Assembly: GCF_000166355.1 (NCBI RefSeq)
Contig: NC_014652.1
Coordinates: 898,001-962,000 of the forward strand
Origin: Caldicellulosiruptor hydrothermalis 108
GTDB lineage: Bacteria; Bacillota; Thermoanaerobacteria; Caldicellulosiruptorales; Caldicellulosiruptoraceae
DNA: 64,000 nt
Reading direction: 5' to 3'
The notes beneath the pieces are model-generated. The model did no database searches. It was not told the DNA's origin and saw only the letters and a list, made by a program, of their open reading frames with translations. A program made the translations under genes and the position numbers. Positions 32,993-42,019 of this stretch are shown in pieces. The stretch's first letter is position 1. Every line of letters begins with the position of its first letter.

Positions 32993-33502
32993 ATGCTAAA
33001 AAAGTTCAAACCTGATATGATATGCAAAAGTATATTGGATATTGACCTTGAAACTCTTATAAAAAGAGGAATAAACTATCTCATTATCGACATAGACAAC
33101 ACCATAGTTGCGTGGGGAGAGTTTGATGTAAGAGAAGAGATTATTGAGTGGCTTGAAAAGGTTCAAAAGATGGGATTTAAAATTTGCCTTGTTTCGAACA
33201 ACCAGAAGGATAGAGTCAAAAAAATAGAAAGTATGCTTGGCATTCCTGCCATCTATAATGCAAAAAAGCCTTTGAAATCTGGATTTTTAAAAGCATCAAT
33301 ACTGCTTCATCAGGGCAAGAAAAATCATCAAACAGCTGTGATAGGTGACCAGTTTTTTACAGATGTGATAGGGGCAAAAAGGTTAAAACTCTATGTAATT
33401 TTGGTCCGACCATTAAAAGAAAAGGAGTTTATTGTAACCAGAATAAACAGGATTTTTGAAAAGAAAATTCTAAAATATTACGAAAAGGATGAGAGAGAAT
33501 GA
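32993..33502 (+). CDS. YqeG-type HAD phosphatase
   Basis: Haloacid dehalogenase superfamily phosphatase, subfamily IIIA, of unknown substrate (YqeG; related to GmhB/phosphatidylglycerophosphatase). The 169 residues show the nucleophile motif YLIIDIDNTIVAW, motif II LVSNNQ, a Lys motif AKKPLKSGF and the acidic motif VIGDQFFTDVIGAKR. GGGAGAG precedes ATG 32993. It overlaps aroE by four bases, the usual neighbour in Firmicutes. Confidence 0.9.
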   Translation: MLKKFKPDMICKSILDIDLETLIKRGINYLIIDIDNTIVAWGEFDVREEIIEWLEKVQKMGFKICLVSNNQKDRVKKIESMLGIPAIYNAKKPLKSGFLKASILLHQGKKNHQTAVIGDQFFTDVIGAKRLKLYVILVRPLKEKEFIVTRINRIFEKKILKYYEKDERE

Positions 33503-34344
33503 AAAAGCTTTTTTTGATTGGCAAGAGTTTAAAACACTCAATTTCACCTTTTATTCATAACACGATTCTATCTGAGTTTGATATTGATGCAATTTATTCA
33601 AATTTAGAACTCTCTGATACTGAAAAGCTAAAAGAATTTGTTGAGATGGTGAGAAAAGATAAGGATGTTGTTGGATTTAATATAACAATTCCTTACAAGG
33701 AAGATATTTTGGAGTTTTGCGATGAAGTTTCAGAAGATGTGAGAATAATAAAAGCGGCAAATACTGTAAAAAAAGAGGATGGAAAGTTTTTGGCTTACAA
33801 TACCGATTGGATAGGGTTTAAAAAAAGCTTGGAGGATAGGGGGGGTGATGTAAAAGACAAAAAAATATTGATACTTGGTAGCGGTGGTGCAGCAAAAGCT
33901 TGCATCTATGGACTTTACAGGATGGGTGCAAAAGAAGTGTTTATTGCAAACAGGACATATGAGAAGGCACAAGCTTTAAGGCAGCAGTATAAAGAAATAG
34001 TTGACTTGAAGATTATAAAGTGGTCAGAAATAGAGAATGTTTCATATGATATTTTGATCAACACTACACCCATTGGCATGTACCCTGATGTAGACATCTC
34101 TCCCATAAATACCCTAAATTTTACTGTTGAACTTGTATATGACATGATATATAATCCTTATAAAACTAAGTTATTGCAGCTTGCAGAAATAAATGGCAAA
34201 AAAATATTAAATGGGCTGCCGATGCTGATATATCAAGCAATTGAAGCAGAAAAAATATGGTTTGGAATTGAGCCAGATAAAGAGATGGTTTCACTTATAC
34301 ACACTTTAGCAAAGAGTGAACTTGAGAGAATTGGAAGTATGTAA
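33499..34344 (+). CDS. aroE: Shikimate dehydrogenase
   Basis: Reduces 3-dehydroshikimate to shikimate with NADPH in aromatic amino acid synthesis. Substrate-binding motif GKSLKHSISPFIHN (Ser pair), NITIPYKEDIL with the catalytic Lys, NTDWIGF, and the NADP motif LGSGGAAKACIYGL followed by ANRTYEKA. 281 residues, full length. It overlaps yqeG as ATGA and ends 37 bases before pilB; the pilus operon may be read through from here, since I see no terminator or strong promoter between. Confidence 0.95.
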   Translation: MKKLFLIGKSLKHSISPFIHNTILSEFDIDAIYSNLELSDTEKLKEFVEMVRKDKDVVGFNITIPYKEDILEFCDEVSEDVRIIKAANTVKKEDGKFLAYNTDWIGFKKSLEDRGGDVKDKKILILGSGGAAKACIYGLYRMGAKEVFIANRTYEKAQALRQQYKEIVDLKIIKWSEIENVSYDILINTTPIGMYPDVDISPINTLNFTVELVYDMIYNPYKTKLLQLAEINGKKILNGLPMLIYQAIEAEKIWFGIEPDKEMVSLIHTLAKSELERIGSM

Positions 34345-34381
34345 GTGAGAAAAAACCGCTATTGAAAGAAGGTAATAAATA

Positions 34382-36064
34382 GTGGTAGCAGGCAAAAAAC
34401 GCTTAGGAGAGTTGTTGGTAGAAGCAGGATTGATCACTCAAGAGCAGCTTCAAAAGGCTTTAAGTCTCCAAAAGTCTACGGGAAAGAAATTGGGTGAAAT
34501 TTTAGTTGAACAAGGTTTTGTGACAGAAGATGAGATTGTAGAAGTTTTAGAATTTCAATTGGGAATTCCCCACATAAAACTTGATCAATACAATATTGAT
34601 CAGGAAGCAGTGAGTCTGGTTTCAGAAAACATTGCCAAAAGACATACGTTAATTCCCATAAAAGTTGAAGGTGATAAGATTTATGTTGCTATGGCAGATC
34701 CTCTTAATATATTTGCAATTGAGGATGTGGCAATATATAGCGGTAAGAATGTTCAGCCAGTTATAGCCAAGGCTGGTGATATCAAAAGAGCGATTGAAAG
34801 ATTTTATGGAAAACAGGAGGCATTAAGAGTTGCAGAGGAACTGAACAAAGAAGCATCTCAAAGGAAGCCACAACGATTAGTAATTTCTTCTGATGAGGAG
34901 CAGGAAACTCCTGTTGTAAAGCTTGTTAATTCCATATTTGAGCAGGCAATAACACTGCGGGCAAGTGACATACATATTGAGCCTTTTGAGAATGAAGTGA
35001 AAATAAGATTCAGAATTGATGGGGTATTGTATGATATTTTGAAGTTAGAGCCAAGTGTTTTATCGTCATTGATTGCACGAATAAAGGTTATTGGAAATAT
35101 GGATATAGCTGAAAAAAGAATTCCCCAAGATGGTAGAACAACATTTTACTTTGATAATAGACAATATGATATGCGAATTTCATCCTTACCCACCATTTAT
35201 GGAGAGAAACTTGTAATAAGAATAGCTGATAAGAGTTCATTTATTAAATCAAAACTTGAACTGGGATTTACAGATGATGATTTAGAAAAATATAATAGAA
35301 TCATTTCTTCCCCGCATGGTATCATTCTTGTTTGCGGCCCAACAGGTAGTGGTAAAACAACAACCTTGTATACAATTTTGAATGAATTGAATACTGGAAC
35401 AAAAAACATCATTACTGTTGAAGACCCTGTTGAAAGTACAATTTATGGCATAAATCAAGTTGAGATCAATCCCAAAGTAGGACTTACATTTGCCAGTGTG
35501 CTGAGGTCTATCTTGCGACAAGACCCCGATATAATTATGATTGGTGAGATAAGGGATAGAGAAACTGCAGAAATAGCAATTAGAGCAGCAATTACAGGAC
35601 ATCTTGTGTTGTCTACAATTCATACTAATGATGCTCCAAGTGCCATTACAAGACTAATCGATATGGGTATAGAGAATTTTTTAATTGGTTCTGCAGTAGT
35701 GGGTGTTATATCCCAGCGTCTTGTGAGAAAGATTTGTCCGAATTGTAAAACAGCATATATACCAGATATTTCTGAGTTAAACACTTTGGGTATAAAAGAT
35801 AATAAGGATACAAAACTTTACAAAGGCAGAGGATGTGCTTTTTGTAATCATAAGGGTTATTATGGAAGGACAGGAATATATGAAATTTTGCTGATGTCAA
35901 AAGAATTAAAAAAATATATAGCTAAAAACGCAAGCAGTGACGAAATTAGAGAGATAGCTATAAAAGAAGGGATGAAAACCTTAAAAGAAGCATGTATCGC
36001 AAAAGTGTTAGAAGGTGTAACAACGGTAGAGGAGTTTGTGAAAGCGACTTACACATTAGATTAA
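34382..36064 (+). CDS. pilB: Type IV pilus extension ATPase PilB with MshEN c-di-GMP-binding domain
   Basis: Hexameric ATPase that drives pilus assembly at the inner membrane. Residues 7-30 and 36-59 are two tandem MshEN motifs (R/K-L-G-x2-L-V-x2-G-x6-L-x3-L-x2-Q) separated by five residues, the known c-di-GMP-binding architecture. The GspE core has Walker A GPTGSGKTTTLYTIL near residue 320, Asp-box EDPVES, a conserved His in STIHTNDAPSA, and a zinc motif CPNC...CAFC near residue 455. 560 residues, complete. Start GTG 34382 follows AGAAGG. First gene of the pilus operon. Confidence 0.95.
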   Translation: MVAGKKRLGELLVEAGLITQEQLQKALSLQKSTGKKLGEILVEQGFVTEDEIVEVLEFQLGIPHIKLDQYNIDQEAVSLVSENIAKRHTLIPIKVEGDKIYVAMADPLNIFAIEDVAIYSGKNVQPVIAKAGDIKRAIERFYGKQEALRVAEELNKEASQRKPQRLVISSDEEQETPVVKLVNSIFEQAITLRASDIHIEPFENEVKIRFRIDGVLYDILKLEPSVLSSLIARIKVIGNMDIAEKRIPQDGRTTFYFDNRQYDMRISSLPTIYGEKLVIRIADKSSFIKSKLELGFTDDDLEKYNRIISSPHGIILVCGPTGSGKTTTLYTILNELNTGTKNIITVEDPVESTIYGINQVEINPKVGLTFASVLRSILRQDPDIIMIGEIRDRETAEIAIRAAITGHLVLSTIHTNDAPSAITRLIDMGIENFLIGSAVVGVISQRLVRKICPNCKTAYIPDISELNTLGIKDNKDTKLYKGRGCAFCNHKGYYGRTGIYEILLMSKELKKYIAKNASSDEIREIAIKEGMKTLKEACIAKVLEGVTTVEEFVKATYTLD

Positions 36065-36092
36065 AATTTTTGTCTTTTATAGGAGGCTTTTT

Positions 36093-37151
36093 ATGATGAA
36101 CATTGATGAGATTCTTAAAGAAGCTTTTTTAAAAGGTGCCTCAGATATTCACATAACGGTGGGATTGCCTCCAACTATTAGGGTTCATGGAAATTTGATT
36201 CGGCTTGGGGATGAGAAACTTTTGCCTAAGGATATAGAGTCAATTGTAAAATACATTGTGCCGGCTGATCATCTTGAAAAACTTTATGAGAATGGTGAAG
36301 TTGATTTTTCTTATAGCCTACAAGGAATTAGTAGATTCAGAGTAAATGTATTCAAGCAAAGGGGTTCATATGCAATTGCTTTTAGAATCATTCCTCAAGA
36401 AATTCCAAAATTTGAGAATTTGGGACTTCCACCTGTTATCAGAGAATTCACAAAGCTTAATAAGGGATTGGTTTTAGTTACTGGTCCAACTGGTTCAGGA
36501 AAATCAACTACACTTGCCTCGCTGATAGATATAATAAATACAGAAAGAAGTGTTCATATAATTACCCTTGAAGATCCAATCGAATACTTGCATAAACACA
36601 AAAGCAGTATAGTAAATCAAAGAGAAATCGGAAGCGATTCTAAAAGTTTTGCAGCAGCTCTTCGCGCTGCTTTACGTGAAGACCCGGATGTAATCTTAGT
36701 TGGTGAGATGAGAGATTTGGAAACAATCTCGATTGCTCTTACCGCTGCAGAGACCGGGCACTTAGTATTTTCAACTCTTCACACTATTGGTTCTGCAAAA
36801 ACAATCGATAGGATAATTGATGTTTTTCCACCACATCAGCAACAGCAAGTAAGAGTCCAACTGTCAACTGTACTCCAGGCAGTAGTTTCTCAACAATTGC
36901 TTACGCGTAGAGATAAACTTGGTAGAGTAGTTGCTTGTGAGGTAATGATTGCAACGCCGGCTATAAGAAATTTGATTAGAGAAAACAAAACTTACCAGAT
37001 TCAATCTGTGATTCAGACAAGTATGAAAAATGGAATGATAACGATGGAGCATTCGTTAGTAGAGTTGTATCGCAAAGGGTGTATCACAAAAGAAGATGTT
37101 TTTACATATGCGCCTGACCAAGACATAGTGAATAAATTACTCCAACTGTAA
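36093..37151 (+). CDS. pilT: Type IV pilus retraction ATPase PilT
   Basis: Depolymerises pili, powering twitching and DNA uptake. The 352 residues have the PilT N-terminal PAS-like fold (ASDIHITVGLPPTIRVHG), Walker A GPTGSGKSTTLASL, the Asp box LEDPIEYLH, Walker B VILVGEMRDLETIS, the His box STLHTIGSAKTIDRIID and the C-terminal retraction segment ending AGLITLE-like MKNGMITMEHSL. AGGAGG precedes the ATG. Direct neighbour of pilB, so this pilus can both extend and retract. Confidence 0.95.
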   Translation: MMNIDEILKEAFLKGASDIHITVGLPPTIRVHGNLIRLGDEKLLPKDIESIVKYIVPADHLEKLYENGEVDFSYSLQGISRFRVNVFKQRGSYAIAFRIIPQEIPKFENLGLPPVIREFTKLNKGLVLVTGPTGSGKSTTLASLIDIINTERSVHIITLEDPIEYLHKHKSSIVNQREIGSDSKSFAAALRAALREDPDVILVGEMRDLETISIALTAAETGHLVFSTLHTIGSAKTIDRIIDVFPPHQQQQVRVQLSTVLQAVVSQQLLTRRDKLGRVVACEVMIATPAIRNLIRENKTYQIQSVIQTSMKNGMITMEHSLVELYRKGCITKEDVFTYAPDQDIVNKLLQL

Positions 37152-37167
37152 GTGGGGAAGATATCAT

Positions 37168-38379
37168 ATGGGCGAGTTTGTTTACAAAATATTAGATAAA
37201 AACGGAAAATTAACTAAGGGAACAATTATGGCCGAAGATATAAATGCAGCTCTGAAAATTCTTAAAAGCAGAGAAGTTTTTGTTATTGACTTACAAGAAA
37301 AAGGTTTATTAGAAAAAGAAATTAATTTAAGAGTCAAAAAGAGAATAAGTACAAAAGAGCTCTTTATTTTCTGCAGACAATTTGCTACAATGTTGATGGC
37401 AGGAATATCAGTCTTGAATTGCCTCGATGTATTGAGAACACAGAATAGAGGCAAATATTTTGGCAAAGTTTTAAATGACTTGTATGAGGAGGTAAGTAAA
37501 GGAAATCCTCTTTCATCTGCTATGCATGAGCACCGCGATATTTTTCCGTCTATTCTGATACACATGGTTGAAGCTGGAGAGTTGAGTGGTTCATTGGATA
37601 CGGCAATGGATAAAATGGCAATACATTTTGAAAAAGAAATGAAATTGAAGCAGAAGATAGTAAATGCTTTGATATATCCAGTGATTGTCATAAGTGTTGC
37701 ATCACTTGTATTTTTGTTTTTACTTATTTTTGTAATACCAGCATTTGTCGAAATTTTTGCACAATTAAATGTGCAACTTCCATCGATAACTCTTTTTATA
37801 ATAAATTTAGGAGTTTTTTTAAAGAGAAACCTTATATATATATTAAGTGCAATTGTTCTTGGTTACATAGGATACAAAATGTTCAGAAAGTTTCAACGAG
37901 GAGCCGTTTTTATTGATAGTTTCAAACTCAAAATTCCCCTTATTAAAAGTATTATTTTAGGTCAAGCTACAAGCAGGTTTACAAGGACACTGGCAACACT
38001 TTTAGGTGCTGGTGTTAACTTGTTAACCGCTTTAGATACTACAAAAAGAGTAATTTCCAATGCTTATATTGAAAAGGCGTTCGAGGGGGTGATTGAGAGA
38101 GTTAGAGGGGGAGAGGGATTGTCACAACCAATAAGTGAGCTAAAAATATTTCCTCCACTTGTATCGGTTATGCTAAGAACCGGTGAAGAAACAGGTAGGC
38201 TCGAGTATATGCTCGAAAAAGCGGCTGACTTTTACGAAAATGAGGTTGAAAATCAGATAACAAGACTGACCGCTTTGTTTGAACCGTTGATGATTATCTT
38301 TCTTGCTTTGATGGTAGGTTTTTTAGTGATATCAATTATTTTGCCATTGTTTAGGTTGTATGGAAGTGTAACTATATGA
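37168..38379 (+). CDS. pilC: Type IV pilus inner-membrane platform protein PilC
   Basis: Membrane platform between the ATPases and the pilin pool. The 403 residues contain two GspF/T2SSF domains: the first around residues 65-190 (FCRQFATMLMAGISVLNCLD; MVEAGELSGSLDTAMDKMA) and the second around 270-395 (FTRTLATLLGAGVNLLTALD; MLRTGEETGRLEYMLEKAA), each followed by membrane helices. The internal repeat is plain in these two pairs of segments. The start ATG 37168 follows GTGGGGAAG. Confidence 0.95.
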   Translation: MGEFVYKILDKNGKLTKGTIMAEDINAALKILKSREVFVIDLQEKGLLEKEINLRVKKRISTKELFIFCRQFATMLMAGISVLNCLDVLRTQNRGKYFGKVLNDLYEEVSKGNPLSSAMHEHRDIFPSILIHMVEAGELSGSLDTAMDKMAIHFEKEMKLKQKIVNALIYPVIVISVASLVFLFLLIFVIPAFVEIFAQLNVQLPSITLFIINLGVFLKRNLIYILSAIVLGYIGYKMFRKFQRGAVFIDSFKLKIPLIKSIILGQATSRFTRTLATLLGAGVNLLTALDTTKRVISNAYIEKAFEGVIERVRGGEGLSQPISELKIFPPLVSVMLRTGEETGRLEYMLEKAADFYENEVENQITRLTALFEPLMIIFLALMVGFLVISIILPLFRLYGSVTI

Positions 38380-38411
38380 AGAGGTTTTAAAAAAAAGAGG
38401 AGGGAGATAAA

Positions 38412-38852
38412 ATGTTGAGATGGTTTATTAAAAAAATTAATGGGAAGAATGAAGGTTTTACATTAATTGAAATGATTGTAGTAGTTGCAATAATTGCAAT
38501 ACTTGTAGGAATAGCTGTTCCCCAGGCAGTAAAACAAATCAATAGAGCCAAAATTAGTGCTGACTTAGCAAATGCAAGGAATATAGCAATGGCTATTCAA
38601 CAATATGTAGCAGATGGTGGAGATGCCAGCAAGCTCTCTACTAACTGGAAATCAATAGAAGAAGATACATTTATAGTCCCATATCTAAGTGGGGGAGTAC
38701 CAAAACCAAAATATTCTTCGGACTATAAAGGCTTTTGTTACAAATACCAAAATGAAACTGTTCACGTTGGAGTATATAAAGATTCTTCATCTTTGACTGA
38801 CGATAAAGTAGATGAAATATATCCAAATCCAGAGCAACCTTATAACCAGTGA
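38412..38852 (+). CDS. pilA: Major type IV prepilin (PilA-like)
   Basis: Probable pilus subunit. The leader of about 14 residues is basic and ends NEG, then the cleavage/methylation motif G-FTLIEM followed by the hydrophobic helix IVVVAIIAILVGIAVPQAV. The soluble head is about 95 residues with no Cys pair. 146 residues. GAGGAGGG gives it the strongest ribosome-binding site in the operon, consistent with the major pilin; the stop overlaps pilD (GTGA). Confidence 0.9.
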   Translation: MLRWFIKKINGKNEGFTLIEMIVVVAIIAILVGIAVPQAVKQINRAKISADLANARNIAMAIQQYVADGGDASKLSTNWKSIEEDTFIVPYLSGGVPKPKYSSDYKGFCYKYQNETVHVGVYKDSSSLTDDKVDEIYPNPEQPYNQ

Positions 38853-39637
38853 AAAATAATAAGATGTGGTTAGACAATATGTGTCGCATAATGTTTTTAA
38901 TTTGGACCCTTGTCCTTGGCAGCTTCCTAAACGTTTGCATATATAGAATACCACGGGGGGAGTCGATTGTATATCCCCCCTCTCATTGTCCTAATTGTAA
39001 AACAAGAATAAAGCCATATGATTTAATCCCTGTTTTGAGTTTTATCATTTTAAAAGGTAGATGCAGGGCTTGTCATGAGAAGATTCCATTAAGGTATCCT
39101 ATAGTTGAAATTTTATCCTTGCTATGTGCAATTAGTGCCTACAGCAAGTTTGGTTTTAGTGTCAGGACATGGATAGCGTATTTCATAGGATTTGTATTGA
39201 TATATATCTCATTTGTGGATGTGGATACACTTGAGATATCTAATCTTTCCATATTAATACTTTTTGTACTTTCCTCATTGTTATACTTTTTAGACAAAGG
39301 TTTTTCTTTGATAAACATAAAACACTTAATTCTTGGCGGAATCTATTCAAGTTCCTTGGTTTTGTTGATATATCTATCCTCTCGAGGAAGAGCAATGGGG
39401 TTTGGTGATGTTTTACTATTGTTTGCAGGCGGAGTTGGTTTTGATTTTGGAAAGGCAGTTGTTGTTAATTTTTTGAGCTTTGTAATAGGGGCAATATATG
39501 GTGTTCTTTTATTACTTCTTAAAAGAAAAACAGTAAAAGCACAAATTCCGTTTGCTCCTTTTATAGCTATGTCTATATATTTAACTCTTATATTTGGTGA
39601 TCATATTGTGAAATGGTATCTTGGTTTATTTTTGTAA
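38849..39637 (+). CDS. pilD: Prepilin leader peptidase / N-methyltransferase PilD
   Basis: Cleaves the pilin leader at Gly and methylates the new N-terminus. The 262 residues carry LGSFLNVCIYRIP, the zinc ligands CPNC...CRAC in the first cytoplasmic loop (about residues 47-75), and the two catalytic aspartates in FVDVDTLEI and MGFGDVLLL. About eight membrane helices. Start is GTG 38849 overlapping the pilin stop; ATG 38864 is a possible alternative but has no better ribosome site. Confidence 0.93.
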   Translation: MKNNKMWLDNMCRIMFLIWTLVLGSFLNVCIYRIPRGESIVYPPSHCPNCKTRIKPYDLIPVLSFIILKGRCRACHEKIPLRYPIVEILSLLCAISAYSKFGFSVRTWIAYFIGFVLIYISFVDVDTLEISNLSILILFVLSSLLYFLDKGFSLINIKHLILGGIYSSSLVLLIYLSSRGRAMGFGDVLLLFAGGVGFDFGKAVVVNFLSFVIGAIYGVLLLLLKRKTVKAQIPFAPFIAMSIYLTLIFGDHIVKWYLGLFL

Positions 39638-39662
39638 AAATATGTTGAGAGGGGAGAAATTT

Positions 39663-39935
39663 GTGTATAAAGTAAAAAACTATATGGAAGAAGCTGTTTT
39701 AATGTTATTTGATAGAGTGTTGAAAGATATAGATGTGTGCAAATGTGAAAAATGCAAGACAGATATATTTGCCCTGACTTTAAACAGGCTTCCACCAAGA
39801 TATGTGGCAACAGAAGAGGGAGAGCTTTACACAAAAATAGAGTCCTTAAAGGAACAATTTGAAGTTGACATAATTGCAGCAATTACTGCTGCAGCATATA
39901 TTGTAAAAAATAATCCTAAACATGAGAAAAAATAA
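39663..39935 (+). CDS. comFB: ComFB family protein
   Basis: Small competence-associated protein. The 90 residues match the family: VKNYMEEAVLMLFDRV at the start, DVCKCEKCKTDIFALTLN with three Cys, LPPRYVATEEGELYTKI, and a terminal AAYIVKNNPKH. In cyanobacteria ComFB proteins have been described as cyclic-dinucleotide receptors that influence pili and competence. GAGGGGAGA is seven bases before GTG 39663, favouring it over ATG 39642 or earlier starts. It lies inside the pilus operon, between pilD and a minor prepilin. Confidence 0.85.
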   Translation: MYKVKNYMEEAVLMLFDRVLKDIDVCKCEKCKTDIFALTLNRLPPRYVATEEGELYTKIESLKEQFEVDIIAAITAAAYIVKNNPKHEKK

Positions 39936-40509
39936 AGAAGTAATGTGGTTTAACATGAAAGGTAATTGTAGAGCATTTACATTGATTGAAATGATAATTG
40001 TAATCTCAATTTTGGTCGTATTGTTGTCAATTGCAATTCCCAATTATTTGTTATTTAGTGAAAAAGCAGAGATTGATAGAGTTACTAAAGAAATTGCTTC
40101 TATGATAACACAAATGTATGGTAAAATAGAAAGTGAATTGGCATATTATAAGTATTTTGTTGTAATAAACAATTGGGCCAAAGAAAACGATAATGGAGAA
40201 AAATACCTTGAAGTTAAATTCATTAAAAGAGATGAAGGTAATCAAATAAAAATTCTTAAGACGTTGGTAAGTCGGAAAGTAGTACTCGAAAGTAACAAAG
40301 TTTCGACTCAGAGATTAACTGTTATTACGTATGATAATAGGCTTCGATATTGCATTTCTGAGGCAGATAGTGAGACTACAATTTTCTTAAGCTCTTATTC
40401 TCCTACGCAGGGAGATACGGTGATTGAAATAAAAGGGAAAGGGCATTCTACATTCAAAAGAAAGATTATTATTAAAGAAATACCTCCAGGAAGTGTCTTG
40501 ATAGAATGA
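39922..40509 (+). CDS. Type IV prepilin-like protein, Ala at -1
   Basis: Minor pilin candidate. A 16-22-residue leader (depending on the start) ends NCRA, and the motif AFTLIEM precedes a hydrophobic helix (IIVISILVVLLSIAIPNYLL). The residue before the cleavage site is Ala instead of the usual Gly. The head domain is strand-rich (YLEVKFIKRDEGNQIKILK). ATG 39922 overlaps comFB by 14 bases; ATG 39943 or 39955 may be the true start, as no strong ribosome site distinguishes them. Confidence 0.8.
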   Translation: MRKNKEVMWFNMKGNCRAFTLIEMIIVISILVVLLSIAIPNYLLFSEKAEIDRVTKEIASMITQMYGKIESELAYYKYFVVINNWAKENDNGEKYLEVKFIKRDEGNQIKILKTLVSRKVVLESNKVSTQRLTVITYDNRLRYCISEADSETTIFLSSYSPTQGDTVIEIKGKGHSTFKRKIIIKEIPPGSVLIE

Positions 40510-41012
40510 AGAAAAGAGCCTTGGGCTTTACATTAATAGAGGTTTTAGTCAGTGTTACAATTTTGTTTATTGTGATAGTGGTTATATATGATTTTTTTAT
40601 GAACACAAATAAATTTCTACATAACCAAGATGAGAATATAGAAGTATCTCTTCAAGCTAAAAGACTCCAAGAAGATATAAAACAATGGTTCCAGATGGCT
40701 GATCAAAAGTCTATCGAATGTTTTCCGTACAGCAAAAGAGTTGAGATGAATGTTTATGAATATGACTTAGCTCAGAATATTTTCTTAAAATATAGAATTG
40801 TACTCCAATATGATGGTGTTCAAAAGAAAATAAGTATTCATAAATATGATGAAGCTGGCAGAGAGGTTTCTTCTTCAATTTATTTAGAGAAAAAGGTAGA
40901 GTATTTTTCTGTTATTGAAAATGGTAATTTAGTTTTGATTACTTATGAAATTAAATTTAGTCCTAAAAAAGTGCAGAAATACGAGATTACTTATTATCGA
41001 CGTACTGATTAG
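40506..41012 (+). CDS. Type IV prepilin-like protein (PulJ-like minor pilin)
   Basis: Short leader MKKRALG followed by FTLIEVLVSVTILFIVIVVIYDFF, the classic prepilin helix with Glu at +5. The head of about 135 residues is mostly strands and helices without Cys. 168 residues, in the size range of GspJ/PilW-like minor pilins that sit at the pilus tip. It overlaps the preceding gene by four bases (ATGA). Confidence 0.85.
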   Translation: MKKRALGFTLIEVLVSVTILFIVIVVIYDFFMNTNKFLHNQDENIEVSLQAKRLQEDIKQWFQMADQKSIECFPYSKRVEMNVYEYDLAQNIFLKYRIVLQYDGVQKKISIHKYDEAGREVSSSIYLEKKVEYFSVIENGNLVLITYEIKFSPKKVQKYEITYYRRTD

Positions 41013-41044
41013 AAATTAGAGTATCAAAGTGAGGCAATATAAAC

Positions 41045-42019
41045 ATGAGCAAAAAAATTACCATTGAGATAGGAAAAAACTATATAAAAATTTTAGAAGG
41101 AACTGTTAATAAGAAAATTTTAATTAGTAAAGTCTTTGAAATCGAATCGGATGATGATTTTATTAGGGATGATTCAAGGGTGGAAGAAGATATTCTTTAC
41201 AAGTTGTTAGGAGAAGGGATTGTAAACAATAATTTTTCTAAAAACAACGTTACAATAGTGCTTTCTGGAATTGCAAACATTCTAATAAGAGAAATGGTAA
41301 TTCCTGCTCTTTCACCAGATAAGACCTATTCACTTTTGAAATTTGAGGCAAAGCAAAGTTTTCCTGTAAATGTAGAGAATTTCGTAGTTGATTATAAACA
41401 GCTTTCTTTTTTTAAGGAAGGAAAAACAAAAAAGCAACATATTTTAATGGTGGCAGTTCCCAAGAAAATTATAGAGGGGATTATAAATGTGTCTGAAAGA
41501 TTACACTTGAGAGTGAAAAAGATTGATTTAGAGTCAAATGCGTTATGGCGGGTAGTGAGTAGGGAAAGAGGAACTTTGAAAGAAGAAACAGCTACTGAGA
41601 ATACCTTTATGATTGTGAATTTGATGCGGTACTATGTAACTGTTGTAATTTGTAAGGGAGAAAAGCTGCTGTTAGCAAAGACGTTTCCATTTTATCAGCT
41701 TGAAAGGATTTTCAGGTCTGAGGATATGTCAGAAGAAGTACTCTTCACTTATTACGGTTATATGCTTAGTGAGGTAGTAGAAAATGTTGCAAAGTTCTAT
41801 GAATTTTTTAAAATAAGAAGACACGCAAATGAGACACTTTCTAATATTTATTTAACAGGTGAGTTGTGCAAAAAAATGGATATGAGGGAACTAATGAAAG
41901 CAAGAATTAACAGCAATGCAATATACTTGGAAAATCTAAATGTTATAGACACAGCAAATAGCTTAGAAGAATTAAATCAGTGTTCGATTGTAACAGCTAT
42001 TGGTGGGTTATTGACATGA
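41045..42019 (+). CDS. pilM: Pilus assembly protein PilM
   Basis: Cytoplasmic actin-like protein that links the ATPase side to PilN. The 324 residues have an FtsA/PilM-like pattern: ITIEIGKNYIKILEG (phosphate-1-like loop, unusually without the normal D), LIREMVIPALSPDKTYSLLKFEAKQ, a region near 110-120 with HILMVAVPKKIIEGII, and a late IYLTGELCKKM. The nucleotide-binding Asp/Gly pattern is weaker than in proteobacterial PilM. It is followed by pilN and pilO, the expected partners. Confidence 0.88.
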   Translation: MSKKITIEIGKNYIKILEGTVNKKILISKVFEIESDDDFIRDDSRVEEDILYKLLGEGIVNNNFSKNNVTIVLSGIANILIREMVIPALSPDKTYSLLKFEAKQSFPVNVENFVVDYKQLSFFKEGKTKKQHILMVAVPKKIIEGIINVSERLHLRVKKIDLESNALWRVVSRERGTLKEETATENTFMIVNLMRYYVTVVICKGEKLLLAKTFPFYQLERIFRSEDMSEEVLFTYYGYMLSEVVENVAKFYEFFKIRRHANETLSNIYLTGELCKKMDMRELMKARINSNAIYLENLNVIDTANSLEELNQCSIVTAIGGLLT

